Shown: positions 9,784 to 23,334, counted from the stretch's first letter. The stretch is 64,000 bases of DNA from Bombardia bombarda (GCA_030512295.1 JAULSR010000001.1:4859001-4923000), one strand, 5' to 3'. Made by a program: numbers and translations. The notes: generated from the letters alone by a model not told the origin.

Positions 9784-12371
9784 TGATGAGTCTGTAGATG
9801 TTATTCTACTTTGGATGAGAGCTGTGGTGGATAGTGTGCGTCTTTAGGTGGAGGATTCAAGGTGGTCCTGTAAAAAGGGTTGTGGTGTGGAGCATGGACA
9901 TGGAAAGTGCGAGTCGTGCTTCTATGACTCGGTGGCGGTGGGGCCTCGAGACTTGGGAAAGAGATGGAGACAGACTTCGTTCCCTCTCCCTTGCCTCCAG
10001 ATGGTAGGTAAAAATAGCAGTATATTATATCTAAAAACAAATATGAGGTGGTAAACCGACGTGACCGAGTGTCTCTCGATGATATCCGAGTGGTGTGTGT
10101 GAAAGCAATCGGACTGCGGAGATGGAAACGAAAAGTCGTTGAACTAAAACGCCACCCCCTTTCACTCTCCTCCATTGATACTGCAGATCTCGGCACCGTA
10201 CTGTGGACTCAAACAGTATAACATGTAGTCTAGAGCAGCAAAAAAGGCAATGTATGCAATCAACCAAACGGCCCGCGTTTGCTGTACATCGGTGCCTGGC
10301 GGGTAGGTAGGTACTATCGTGCATGAACTGCACATCCTGTCACCACCGCCACCACCTTGGCTGCCTGCAGGCAGAACAGACCACGTGTGGCGGGCAACCG
10401 TGAACATCTATCTGGATATACATAGCACATACGCGCGTCTGTATCTGCATCGGCACTTCCACGGAACTCCCTGGTCAACAAACACAGCAGTGCACACAGA
10501 CACAATAAAGTTGGGTCCGAGGGCTGGAAGCCACGTCGCACAAGTCCCCGTTTTTCACCTTGAGGCGGCGGCGTTAGCAGCTCAGTCGTCAGTCATCACT
10601 GGCAATGCATCAGCATCCCTCAAAAGCCACCCGAAAAGTCCGATCTGGTGTGGGCAACAAAGTCCGCACTGACAGCCAGCCGCGGCGTCGAACCGCTCTG
10701 TGGCTTGCTTTCATAGCCCCTCGAATAAACCCGTATACCGTAGCACTAGCACAAAACGTTGTGCTAATGGTGGTGGTGCATGTGTGTAAAAGTTCCGACA
10801 GAAAAAAAAGCCACTCCCACATGAACTGTCAGATACACAGTAGTGCATGTATGCACAGCAGAACAAGGTACCAGACGGACAAAATTTGGGCGCCAAAAAG
10901 CGTGATAGTTGCGTTACACAAGGCCATCGGTCCGTCCAATCATCCAATCATTAACTCAAAAGACGGAGATCCAAAAAAGTGAAGGATGACATGGAACACA
11001 CACTCTGTCTTTCATTCCGCTCCTTCTCTTCATCACATATTCCTCTTCCGCCTGACTCCCTCAGTCCCTTCATCAAATCCTCTTCCCTTGACACACATGG
11101 CCTGATTTGATGACGCAGCGGCGGCGGCGGTGGTGGCGGCGGCTAGGCAAGCAGAGGACCGTCCGCAAGGCCCGACACTCTGGGTGGGTGAGTGGGTAAG
11201 TAAGTAACCTAGGCAGGTTTGGCCCCCATCTCACAGCGATGAACACCTCCCAAGGGGCAAAATAAGCAAGATAGGCTCGCAAAGTGAACAAATAATGTGT
11301 GAGCGGCGAAGTTCAAAGAAGCATAATTATGCTGTGCCACCATCTGCAACCATGCCGTAGGCTAGTGATCAAATCGATACATGACATCCTGTAAGATAGC
11401 AAGGGAGGAGAGAAGATGGGTAGACAATCATAACTTTAACATCGGTAGAGAGGGGGGCATAACGTAAGCCGCAGTTGTAATCTTCAACGAATAAATCTCT
11501 CTTCTTTTCGTTTTGGCTAGCTACTTGATACATACATCTCAAAACGACGATGCAAGTAGAGTAAGCAGGTGAGTACATTGTGAGTACATCACCTCTAGCC
11601 TGTACTGAATGTCCGCCATCCGCCTTCCTCCCAGTCGGCGGACATTTCTTTGCCCTTCATACACTTCAACAGGGTGTGGCAAATCCACACGATTTCATAC
11701 AGCCAAACGAGCACCCCTTTCCGTGCAAACGGCAAAGATTGGGATATAATAGTGTGCCAAGAAACAAAAGCCAGACAGTAGTACAAGAAAAGATTGATGC
11801 GGTAAAGCTGAACCTCAATGAGGGAGGGGTACAGGAAAAAGTCGTGCTCATACGGTACTTATGTGTGCCTCCCACAAACACAAGACTGAGGGCAAAAGTA
11901 AAATAATATAAAATAAAACCTACCAGGATCGTTTGGCAGTGTGGTATCATACTGCTGCGCACTGGGATATCTTGAGACGGCCGTGACAACGTGATGGTGT
12001 AAAAACTCTTCAAAGGTTACCGCCAACTCCAAGGTGGGATAGATCGAATTCTATGGTACAGGGAAAATCTAGTGTGCAGTACACAGTTGTGAATAATAAT
12101 ATACAATTAAAAAAAAAAGGGTAGATATGCAGAGTGGAAACAGGAAAAGAAGAAGGAAAATGAAACAAGTTGAATGAATGTATGGCGCAAAGTGGGTATC
12201 AAAATGCTTGCTGCGCCAGATGCTGTAATGCTGTGAATGAGTGTATGCGGTCGGCCGTTGGCGTCGTTAAATAAAACGTGAGGCCAGAGATTGTTTTGTG
12301 AAGAAGAGGAAGAAAATGCGAGTTCGTCGCGAATAATGTGAAAGAAATGTATAACGAAACAACGAATGCTT
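9784..12371. other. Intergenic region, no gene recognised
   Basis: 2.6 kb without a supportable gene. Many overlapping frames of 60-130 codons on both strands have no recognisable domain. The last 370 bases before 12372 are AT-rich and probably include the 3' untranslated region of the minus-strand Uds1-domain gene. Simple-sequence patches occur: GGCGGCGGCGG-type at about 11120-11145 and GTAAGTAAGTAA at about 11195-11206. Confidence 0.45.
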
Positions 12372-14829
12372 TCAGAGACCTGTCTTGGACCGTGTTGGTG
12401 GGCTTGGCCGGAAGACAGCACTGGTGAGGAAAACCTCTCCGCCTGAAACCTCAGAGCCCGCTGGAGAAGAGACAGGTAGCGCAGTGGTGAAACTCAGCTT
12501 CTCGTCATTGGTGAGAGGAAGTAACACAGGAGGCAAAGCTTTGTTCGCATACGTTTTAAGGACTTCATCGCTGTGAGCTCGATGCAGTTGGTTGCGCTCA
12601 ACCTCGTATAGAGATCCTTCTTTGGGGGTCGAGAAATCGCCTGCGCTCATTTTAGTGATGGCGTTTTCCACGTCGGCCATGAGTGCATAGACGTCATCGT
12701 CGACATAGACTCGGATAGTCTCAGCACGCCGCAGTGTAGTAGAAGTTTCCTCCTTTGAAACCCCCCCCTTTGCAGCTTCTTCCTTTAGAGCATCATTCTT
12801 GACAATATCTTCCTTCGTGCTTGTGATTGGGCTGCTGGAAGCAGCATCCTCAGAAAGTGGCCGTTCGATAATAGTCGATGGGACATGAGCAACCACACGT
12901 TGCGGAGAAGGTGATGACTGGGCATTGGGAGCAAAGAATGCCTTGTTAGGGCTGCGAGGTGGCGTGGAGATATTTCCTGTCCCATTACATGAGGTCGGTG
13001 GGCGAACTCCCATGGCAAGCTGCAAGGTCTCACTGACCCCAGCCACTCCGGCTGTGGGTGAGGAGAGAGTGACGGCGGCAGCAACGTGTTCTAGAAGCTT
13101 TTGGCGGACTCGAGTACGGCGGTTCTCAGCTTGTTCGAGTTTGTTGACCCAGTCATCGATAGAAGCATCCAGCTCCGCAAGGGCTTCTTCCTGCTTGAGC
13201 ATCGAATCATGGCTAAACTTGGCGGTACGAGGGGACCGCAAATACTGGCAAATGCGAGTGTGCAAGTTGCGCCTTCCGGCTCGGAGCGAGGTATAAGTAC
13301 GTCGTAAATAGTCCGTCCGTTCATCCAATTGTCGAAGCTCCTGCACGAGAGTTAGTTATGTAAAGTAACTTGCTGTTCAAAGAGCAATCCTACCCTCGAG
13401 AGATTGTCAACGTCTTCCTTTCTCAAGACTTCAAAGCGAGCTGCTTGCTGAATAGCTTGCTTTTGTATCGATTTAACTTCTGTCGGACTCAACATGTTGA
13501 CTGCGTCGCTTGCCTTCCACCCCTTCGGCAGCATCTCAAAAGCTTGTCGCTCCGCACTTTTGCTTCTTTTAGAGCCCGACCGCTTCAAAATGGGACCCCC
13601 GTTGTCATTTCGCCTCCGCGGTCGACCTCTTTCCATGATACTGCCTGTATCTGACTGATTTCTTCGATGTATACTAGCAGACGCACTATGGGGAGGCTCA
13701 GCTGGCTCAGCCTTAGGCGTTGGGGAGCCTTCAAAGACGGACTCCTTCAGGATAGTCTCCTTCGGAGGAGTGCTGACAAGAGCGTAGTTGGTTGTCCTCT
13801 CCCATGGCTTAGGCGATGATCGGCACTCGATTGGTGCCGATACAGGAGTCGGAAGAGTAGAAGTGGTCATTGTCGATGTCGCAGCAGACCTTGGCGTGGT
13901 CAAACAAGCAGAGAGTGGCGTATATGGTGTCCTTAACCTTGGAGAATCGTCGGTCCTTGCCGAGCGGAGTGCACTTTCCACGGGAGTACTACCAGATCTA
14001 AGTCTGCTGAGGGACATCTGTCGGGTTAGGCGTGGAATAGTCGAGCTTAGCGTGGGGATCACGAGAGGTGTTAGGCTTTTGGGTGACAATGGCTGACGAG
14101 TTTGCTCTTGTTGACATTGGGATTCGCCATTCGTCTGCTTGGCGGCGGCGATCTCGGCTCTCTCATCAAATGCGTCATCTCTGGATAATGTCATGCACTC
14201 AGCAAGATGACTTTGCTTCCAGGTGCTGCCCGGAGCACTGATGGATCGTTCGTGAAGAGGTGGCCGTCCTGGAATAGTGGCTACAGATCATCAGCATAGA
14301 AAGCAAACGAGGACTCTCTGCAACTCGACATACGAGAATCCATGGCAACTTCCTGGACCGTGGTCATAGGACCTAACTCTGGTACGCTAACCTTCCGCCT
14401 GCGGATGAGGTTGTGCTCTTTTATCCGTATTCTTAGGCCGGTCCCGGTAGTCGGCTTGTCGCCCTTTTCCCCGTTCTGTCCCATAGCCAGAGCAAAGGCC
14501 TGCTCGGGGTCCAGGGACTTTCCGGAAGAAGCAGCTGGCTGCTTATCCTTTGGGAAGAGCTGATATTTCCTCTCAGGCTGGTGCATCCTCCAGACAAACG
14601 GCTTGTCTCCTAAAACGGACTCTTTGCCCAGCTGTACGTGAGATATATGTGAGCTTTGGCCGACGGCAAGCAAATGACAAGCAGGCTGGGAGTTAGAGTG
14701 GTTGCATACCGATTCATTAGAAGCTTGTGGGGTAACCGCCTTTGCTATATAGTTATTGAGGTTAAGAGGGATGTCGTCCGAGTCGGAATCCACCATACAG
14801 CTGATAATATGAGCCATTGGCGTAGACAC
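12372..14829 (-). CDS. Uds1-domain (up-regulated during septation) protein
   Basis: Three exons on the minus strand (14829-14334, 14280-13394, 13340-12372) join to 783 residues. Donors GTATGT and GTAGGA, acceptors TGTAG and TGCAG, and a CTAAC branch point support both introns. The N-terminal half is low in structure, with Ser/Pro/Thr-rich tracts, a basic RIRIKEHNLIRRRK patch near residue 145 and RRRN/KRSGSKRSKS clusters near 365-390. Residues about 400-545 form the only ordered part: LPKGWKASDAVNMLSPTEV, followed by long charged heptads (ELRQLDERTDYLRRTYTSLR and on). This matches the Uds1 domain, a fungal coiled-coil domain linked to septation in fission yeast by expression only. The C-terminus is again Ser/Pro-rich. 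It is likely a cytoskeletal or cell-division-linked scaffold, which is inference. An earlier in-frame start was not seen, so ATG 14829 was kept. Confidence 0.85.
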
Positions 14830-17800
14830 AAGGTTGGTATGTGTAAGAGATATAGTGATCGATACACCAGGCCCGGAAGATACGGTTCAGATATGGGCCA
14901 GAAAATCGACTAAGAGACTCTCACACAATATAGACCGGTTGATAGGCCGAAGGGTGTGGTGAGGATATATGTATGCAGCTCAACTCAAGCCGTCCAGGAG
15001 GAGCCATTCTTCTGAGTCGAGACCCTGGACAGATGCAGACCGGCTCGGAGTGGGTTCAGACACTACGAGGGTGCCCCGGCTGCTTGACAGGGGGGAGGGA
15101 GGCAGCAGAGCGAGCGAGCAAGCGTGTGCAACGGGCAAGACCAGACAAGGCAGAGAGGAGCATCGCAGCACAAGCAGCCCGAGCCCTTGGTGCCACCAGG
15201 GCAAGCAGGGCTCTCTGGTGGACGAGCAACAAGCAAGCAGAACAAGCAGAGCATGTCAACCGCTAACCGAAAGAAGAGACAGCGTGCAGCGCCCCTGGCC
15301 TCGAGGCTCTGGGTAGATCCATCCGCGGGTTTCTTGGAGGTACCTCTCCAGGTTCGATACGAGGGTGAGCAGGAGAAGAATGAGAAGGGTCTGAGACAGA
15401 TGGCAGCTTGTTTCGCACAAGTATATTTCCGAGAGGGGTAGGTGGGTAGGTACGCCGTCGAAACTGTGTGGCCTGCGTGTCGCAGCGCAACCCAGGGTCG
15501 AGTGCGAAGTACTCCTATCCCAGGCAGCAAGGTGCCGATACAGCGACAATACCCGGGGTGACAGGAGGAAGGTTAAGATACACTTGCATGGAGGTGACAG
15601 AGTGAAACCGCTTAGACCCTTTGGGCCAGTGAGGGGCCCTTGTCTACCATCCCTGCTGTTCAAGTCAGTACGTACCAGACTCGACAGGGGATTGTGAGGG
15701 ACGCCCCACTGTGGCAGGGGTCGCCGCATCCATGCCTGTCGATATCTGGCTGCTGCTAAGGTCTTGTTCCTTCAACCGACCCCCACCGGCAGGCCAATGG
15801 GTTCGCTCTGGCTAAATGAAGGGTGTCTGGAACAGCTGGGGTGCAGGTGAGTGCAGTCGAGCATGCTGCACTCAGGCACATCACCGACACCACCAGTACC
15901 AGTCGCAGGAGTAGCAGCAGAAGAGCAAGAGCTGTGTTTCGACTGACGGAGGAACAGAAACAAAGAGGTCGAAATAGGAAGCCGAAAGAAACGGCGAGGT
16001 TTCAAATTTTTTCAAAAGTGCCACCAACATGAATATCGCGAACACCTGCAAGCACCTAGGAGGTTGAGACGGCCAGTTCGAGAATGCGCAGTTGGGGAAC
16101 AGCAGTAGCCTGCTGTTGAGACAAATCGTCAACCATTCTGGCCACAGTAGCAGCGCCCGTAAACCTGTTTCGGAACCATCGGGAAGCCAATGTCTCCAGC
16201 ATGAGGGTGAGGGTTGAGCTCGAGATCGGTAAAGCAGCTGCAGCTTGAGCTTCGAGCTGTTTAGTTAGTTCTAGGTGGGTTCTCTTCTTGACCCCGCACC
16301 CCTCAAGAGGCTCGAGAGCCCGCATCTGTTGAGGCCTGGCACCCACCACCTAGAGAAATAGCCTGCCTGTGATCACTAACTAGCACTGCTTAGTTTCTGG
16401 CCTCGTCTTTGGGCGACTGCCACCGTGCCTCTGGCCTGACTCTTCACGAACGGCGCCGCAAACTCAGGCATGGCCTCTCTCGGGACGGCACGGATTTCCT
16501 CTTACGCCATCTGCACCTCTCCTGTCATTCATACTCGCGGGATAATAGTCCATTATTCTGGGCTCTGGTGATGCCCACTGATGCTTGCAGACGCTGTCGC
16601 TTTCCATCGCAAGCCGCTGTGCATCTGCTGGAGGTCAGCGGGAGGCAAAATGGTCTGGGGAAGTGGCATCGCGTCAGTCTGTCGGTCAGTGCGGTGACGG
16701 TGCGATGGGCAGCAGTCTGATGGATCAGACCAAAGCCAAAGCGTGGAGGATTTGCGCATGCGTGGTAAATTTGTGCGGGTGCTTGACTTTGAGTTGACGG
16801 TCCGCCGGGCACGGATGGGGCGAGGCAGGTGTCCCGTTCAACTCGATTTCGTGATGCCGTCCAACCATGGACGAATCGGAAATGCCCACAGCCGCACCTA
16901 GATTTGGCGTTCGCACTGGCTGGGGGCCGGGTGAGAAAACAAGCGCGACAGTCGCCGCAGCCACGTGATGACTTTCGCACAGCTGAATGTTATTTGAAGC
17001 AGTCCAAGACATTCGTGGAAGACGGCAGACGGCTCCACAGGTCGGTCGCAATGGGGAAATATCATGATATTCTCCTCGAGGCTCGAGGCTCGAGCATGGC
17101 AGCACCCGACAAGAGGACCCAGCAGAGCTCAGCGCATGAATGATCTCTCCATGGGATGTGCTTGCTCCAGAGGTGCCGATAGGTGCAGCCGCGCTCCTTG
17201 CTCCTTCCTGCCGGCAGAGACTCAGACAGTAAACCAGAAGGCATGAGGAAAGTGGCAAACGCAAAACGAAACATGGGCCAATCTCGTGACTCGATCGGCT
17301 TGATTCTCGTCACCAGTGGGGGGCTCCTGCCACGAATTGGCCACAACCATCATGCCGTGTGGATTGTGGACTGTGGATTGTGGAAATGGAAGGCATGGCC
17401 TTCAAACATGGAGGAAGGAGCGGGCCTGGGAGTCTGGGACGCTCGGTGCCGGCCTTGGCAAGTCGACGCTGATCATCCCGCTGTCGCCTTCCCGATATAA
17501 TCTCAACATCAAACCACCTACGCCTCTCTGCCAGCATCTAGCATCTAGACTAGCATCCAGCATCCAGCAATCAAGATTCTATACGAAGAACGAAGCTATC
17601 CGAGTGTTGCACAATCCCTCTCCCAAATTCCTAGAATAACTTTTAGGCCGCTTCCGACATCTCTTTCGGCTATGGGAATCTCGTGCCACTTACCCAACTG
17701 TAGACTTGTCGGACATGCGTGCTCAGGATCACACAAGCAGCTTCGCTCTCTTCTGGCTCATTGCACGACTCCCAGCTCCCAGCTCCCAGCTCCGACGTTG

Positions 17801-20800
17801 GCCGACTTCTGGGCCTCGATCTGCTGCGGTCCCCGACCTGCGATCCCGGACTCCTCTCGATACATATCGGTGATAGTAGGTGCCCCATCCCCATCCATCA
17901 ACGGTGTGATGGCTTTGAGGGTTCTCCTCAAGACTGAGGTGGTCAAAGCACCCTCATCACTGTTCTCCAAAAGAATTAAAGGCTAGGTTAGTGCGCTGGA
18001 TGCTAAATCCAACACTGTTTGGTATGGCGAGCCGCTGCAAGCAGCGCCCAAACCAGTATCGCGGCCATGTGGACCATGTCACCTAGACAACATGGCTTCC
18101 TGGAGGGCGATTCGATCTCGTCCTGTGAGGTCTCTGCAAGTGGCTTACCAGTACCAATTGTCAGCCGTCAAAGCGCGTGCTTGTTTGCACGAAGCTGTTG
18201 TGGTGCTGGTGCTGGTGTCCGATAACAATATCGCCATGCAGGACTCAAAACCCACGAACAGCCGCCTACCAAAGCCGGTAGGCAGATCCATTCCAGATTT
18301 GGCCTCTGGCAACTGCCAAATGATGGGCTCCCCGTTCCACTTCCCAGGTCCCACCAGATGTCAGGACAGGCGGAACTGGCGCCGGGTCCCGAAGAGCTGA
18401 CTATACCGTACTCGGGGCACTAGAGAACGGCCATGACAAAAACGTTTGTGATCCATGCGCCTTGGATCTCGCACTCGAACACCCCTGTTTGCATATGGTT
18501 CCTGACTAGGTAGCACAAGCCTAGGTTTGCTCAAGCGTCCTTCACCAACTGCATGGCTCATCAGCCCTCGGACACACCATTCCGCATATAGAGGTCAATC
18601 ACCGTTGAGGAATATGCCACCACGCCTAGACTGACATATTTTGATGAGATGCTACAATTTAATTCGAGTCATGAACGACCGTTTGAACTTGAACGGCAGC
18701 ATACAGTACGAACTAGGAAGACGGCCACTAATCTATGACGTTAGTTGCAAGTTGCACCAATATCAAGCTCTAAGTTGCTTGGTACTCGTTGGAATCCTAT
18801 CACGGCGCTATCATCTATTGGAGTACCAGAGATCTTGATGGAAAGTCGGCTACAGTACCGGTGCCAGCAGGTCACGTCTCGTCCCCGTCCAAGGTGTATA
18901 TATGATCCCAATGCTCAGCAAGGTGCTGATTAGTATGCTAAACCCATCTAGCTGCAGGGTGATCGACAACTATCGCCCGGTTTTTGCTCTTCTCCCAATG
19001 TTGGTACAAGGCCGTGTCCGCATCAAGATGTTGCATTTCCTCAGCCTCCGTGCAGCACGTCTATCCCCTTCAAAGCCCCTCTTCATTGCAATACCACTCT
19101 AGCCATTGAGCGGTGAGCACACATCATGTGCTACTATCGACAAGATCTATCTTGGACTGCGGCTTCCCAACCCACAGTACATATTGTGATGGAGAAGAGA
19201 GAGGTGACCGGTGAGCAGATTCATTTAGGATGGATAGTAGCCACCACTCCCACCCCGAATTCGGATCACATGCCTGAGTCTGTATAATCTAGCAATAAAT
19301 GTGACTGGATTCTCCAAACCTGGTTAAAAAGGCCTGCACCTAAAGGACAGCGAAGTATCGCCAACTGCCGTTTATTAGTTTACCATTCTTCGGTTCATTA
19401 CAACTATCGCTTCTCTCATGAACTATCACAAACCAGGAAATACTCACATTGCCCGATTACCATTGAAAGGAAGCGGGCTGTCTATTAAGGATTCACTGTC
19501 CAATATAGTCTATGCTTGACTTTCACTGAGCTGCATACACAGTACAGCCTTTTCATCTAGATACGCATCACTACTGGTTATCTCAGTGCCAGAAACTTTG
19601 ACCCCTCGAGACCCATCAATGTCCGCTTTCAGACTGCATATGCACTAGAATCACCAACGAGCTGACACACTAGGGTAATCATCACTCGCAGGCGGTCAGA
19701 TACATTGTGAGAACAAGCAGGTGTTTTAGCTCCGCCGTTTTCGACCATGTTGTTTTTCTTATCCAAACCCGACAACAGAAACAAAGATTATGGATATAAG
19801 CCACAGATACTAAGTATCCTAGCTTCCAGTTCTTCTGGGACAGCTTGAGGTTGTAATTTCGAAAACTCAACGAAGAAAAGAAGAAGCAAAGGCCTTGTCT
19901 TGGCTATGAAAGCTTAGGAGCTTCCCTAGCTCGAAACCTTGTGCTGTTAACCGAAGTTCCATCTGCGACCACGCCCACCAGGCTAGGGGTTCTGGGTCAC
20001 CCCGCCCCCTGAAAGAACGGATCCGTGAAAGAAAAAAGAGGTGTGGTGGATCTTCTTCATGGCCGCGATCTCTCCGAGATCCTCAGGGGTGCCCCCGTTA
20101 TGTCGACTTTTAAGGACAAGGGTCATGCACTCGGCTCCTTCAACCGTTCCCCAGGGTCGGAGCGCAGTCTCGTCCTCGTCAAATCGCTGAAGATTTTTGA
20201 CACCATCGTCACAATCGGGCTCATCACTTTTGCGCTAGACATTGTCGCAATACCATTAATCACCATATGGATACTACGTGTGCGATACAGTACCTCGGGG
20301 CACCAAGTGGCACGCGCTGCTCATACAGACTAGAACTAATGGAGCCCCGTCATATCTTGGGTTATGGATGAGATACTATTCATGAACATGGCTGGTAGAT
20401 TGTCTGATACCGCAAGAAACAAAACAAAAGAAGGCTGCATCGTGATGACGGTGATGAGGATTCCTTTCACACGGCTTTGGGACGGACGACCTGGCTGGGA
20501 GATAGCGAAACAAGAACAGGCAACCCCGGCTCCATCAGCGGGTGCTAAAAGTGCGGGGCTAAAACAGCCATGTTTCACCAGCACGCAATCAACTGCCAAA
20601 CTGCCAGGGCCATTGATTCGCCAATTCGATAATCCGTTTCCCCCCAGCCACAGCCCACAAGATCCAAACACAGGCACAGACACTCTCTCTCACACACATA
20701 CTTCCCCGTAAAAGCCTGCTTTATTCCACTCGTATTAATAAAGTGAATGCCCTCAAAATCCAGGTACGAGAGAAATGATCTCCACGGATCAAGATGAGAA

Positions 20801-21583
20801 TGTACGCTTGGGCCAACGGGAAGGGACAAGGCCCAAGAGGCGGCACAAAATTGTGAAGCTCTCTGATCATGGCTATTTCCCCCTGCAGGCAATTATGCCC
20901 CAGTCAAAAGACGGGACGAAGATTGCCTATGCAAGCACTTAAACAGATCATGACGGGACTCGGACAGGCTGGCACGATTGTCATATCGTCAGCCCCGATG
21001 CTTCAATTTCCGAGACAGAAATTGATCAAGATTTCGGGTGAATGAAAAGAGGCAATAAGCTTTTGCAAAACCCAAAGCCGATGAGAAGGGTTGCATGGTC
21101 TGGCCGTTTATATGTGTGTGTTAGTCTCAGGTGCTCAGACCAGTTGTTACGCGGTCGCCCCCCCCCCCACCAATTCCCGCCAACATGAAGAAAGCCGTGT
21201 TCTAAACCACCAAAAAAAATCCACTTTTTCAGGGTTCGGGTTATAGGCCTACGCCTGACCCACGTAACACCCTTCATCGTCACCATTAACAAAGAAACGA
21301 CACCCTGATGGACAGAGTAAAATAACAAAGAATTGTACAAACATAAAAAAAACCGTTGCCATGTTCCAAATGGACTAATCTTTCATAAACATACGATCGT
21401 ATATAAATTTATGTGGTGTGTTGTGAATGATCAATTGAAAAACACAGATTTTGTGATTTATATGGGGATTTGAACACGCTAAAACGATTTTGTTCGTCGC
21501 GTATTCAGACCAGTCTACGTTGGTTGTTGTTGTTGGGGGGGGGGGTGTAGGTGTAAGAGGGTAGACTAGCCTGATCTATGAGA
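14830..21583. other. Gene desert, 6.7 kb
   Basis: No convincing gene. Frames of 60-180 codons occur on both strands but overlap one another, lack domains and have no splice continuation. The longest of possible interest, 20025-20333 plus (102 codons, one hydrophobic stretch), has no recognised relative. Local structure includes AGC/CAAGCA-rich repeats around 15150-15260, tandem CCCAGCT units near 17768-17792, and GGATTGTGGACTGTGGATTGTGG near 17358-17381. There are an 11-base C run at 21158-21168 and an 11-base G run at 21535-21545. The right end abuts a decayed LINE fragment, so other old transposon sequence may be present but unrecognisable by eye. Confidence 0.45.
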
Positions 21584-21868
21584 CTACCTGCGTAGCTTTT
21601 CAAGCGTTATCAGTCCACTAAAATTCGAAGGCCTTACGTATTTCGAATGAGCGGCAGTAAACCCTTTATTATAAATGTCCCCATCCTGAGCCCCGGCCTT
21701 AGCGAGCTAGTCCGCCCGCTCGTTTCCGCCAATTGTTGTATGCCCTAGTATCCAGCGGACGTGGACGTCGCCGCGCTCGGCGGCGGTCCGCTGGAACTCC
21801 AGGAAGGCCTCTTGGGAGGAGTTGGATGGTGTGCCCCTCAGACCTCGGATCACGGCGGTGTTGTCGAT
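21584..21868 (-). mobile_element. Decayed LINE (non-LTR retrotransposon) RNase H fragment
   Basis: Reading the minus strand from about 21868 gives an RNase H C-terminal half: IDNTAVIRGLRGTPSNSSQE, then VHVRWILGHTTIGGNERAD, a TAG stop, then LAKAGAQ and a tail ending at TAG 21584-21586. The VRW-GH-GNE-AD-LA signature is that of the RNase H domain at the end of Tad/CgT1-type fungal LINE ORF2 proteins. The stop sits exactly where such proteins usually have Gln, Glu or Arg, and CAG to TAG is a C-to-T transition. Upstream the frame is lost (a shift near 21868-21875), and no reverse transcriptase was recognised, so this is an inactive remnant. A possible continuation in another frame reaches about 22000. 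Confidence 0.75.
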
Positions 21869-22311
21869 AACACACGGTGATCTTGGGTTTGGTGGGCATG
21901 CCGCGGGCCAGCAATATCGCTACCCGCAAGGAGTGTCTAGCTCTTTCATTAAGCACAAATGGGAAATCAGTTCCCTTTTGCTCATCGTACGATGTTGATG
22001 TCGGTGGTTGCGGTGGTAGTGGAGATATCACATTATATTTACTGGGTACGTATAGCAGACGGTATGTGTACCTACGCACGTACACTCCAGCTCTGGTTCG
22101 TTTGTTAAAGCTTCTGAAGTCAAGCTGTGAGGTATAAGTCGGACTGCCCCACAAGTACTTGACGGGGGGGGGACCTTTTGCTCACAACCACACAACTGAA
22201 ACATTTTCTTGGCAATTATTTATTTCATCATCCCTCCGTTTGAACGAAAACAATACTGCGGCGTCTACAACATACCCAGACTCCCCACCTAGGGAGGGTA
22301 GGCTTCCTACG

Positions 22312-23334
22312 ATGGACGATTACCAGAGACTCGTCGTGGCTTGATTCTTCGAGCCACTGCCAAACCTCTCCCAGACATCCTGTCACCAATTCGTCCTGCA
22401 CCATATTGCCCCGATCCTTCTTCCCAACACTGTCGGCGAGGTAGACGTTCAACCCAGCCCTTTCCAGGGAAGCATGAGCTATACCACTATATTACATACT
22501 CACTCCACGCACGCCGATCATCGCATTGCCGTCCAATTCCGAAGCGACAAGCAAGACCTCTTCGGAGTCACCGAGGCCAGCTGCATCCACGGACCTATTG
22601 TACCCTTGGTAACATACCGGGGCATGTACGAAGGGCTGTTTGTGTATACATCGCCTTTTGCAGAAGGGACACCTTATATCAGTGTCTTGATGTCTTCTCG
22701 GGACTTATAGATGCCGCTCCAGAAGAAAATGGTGACTGTCATGGACCTTGCAGACATCGTTACTCGAGGAGCCAGAGCAAACACTACTATATCTGACCTC
22801 ACCTCTACTCTTGATGAAATTTGTCACACGGTCAATAGCTACACTTTCCGAAACACAACTCTCAGAAGCAGCATTTCCACCTGCATCAGCAAACTTCTGC
22901 CACAGCTACGCGAACTCGCTACCCTCCCCGTCACCCTTACCCACCAGGATCTCGCTCCATTCAATTACCTTATCGACGACTCCACGGGCCGGGTTCAAGC
23001 TGTACTAGACTGGGATGGTGCGCTATACCTCCCAGTTGGGTCAAATTTTCATTTCATAGATAGTCTTTTCGGGTTCATGACCCCAAGTGGTTGGCAAGAC
23101 ACGGAAGATCGTCAGGAGCTCGAGACAGCATTTTACGATCGGGCCCTGGCTAGTCTTGCTGCCCAGGGGCTTGGGGGAGTAACAAAAGAGCAACTGGAGT
23201 CGCAGAAGGCGATCGGGATGTTGCTGTACGGTGTGGAGCGACTTCTCAAGTTCAAAGACGAACGAGCTGAGCACTATCTTGATGGGTATCTTCGGGGGTT
23301 ATCTTTCATGAACGGGTTCATGTTCTCGTATTAG
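22312..23334 (+). pseudogene. Kinase-fold protein (aminoglycoside phosphotransferase/choline-kinase-like), two in-frame stops
   Basis: One frame runs 341 codons from ATG 22312 to TAG 23332-23334 but contains TGA at 22342-22344 and TAG at 22708-22710. The second half holds the APH catalytic loop LTHQDLAPFNYLIDD (Brenner-type HxDxxxxN) and, further on, VLDWDGALYLPVG, the metal-binding DxD-like motif. The N-terminal part reads through as FFEPLPNLSQTSCHQFVLHH and RGMYEGLFVYTSPFAEG, plausible small-lobe sequence. Both stops could come from single transitions (TGG to TGA, CAG to TAG). No intron with normal splice sites removes either stop without deleting conserved sequence. Translation from ATG 22711 alone would give a 207-residue catalytic-loop fragment lacking the ATP-binding lobe. 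Fungal members of this family are numerous, mostly of unknown substrate, and often lost. A working gene with base errors is less likely. Confidence 0.72.

Noticed and set aside
20025..20333. 102-codon plus-strand frame with one hydrophobic stretch
   Set aside because: No recognised family and no supporting signals; kept only as a note in the desert entry.
22341..22796. 151-codon frame overlapping the kinase pseudogene
   Set aside because: Composition is that of a shifted frame; the conserved kinase motifs are in the other frame.
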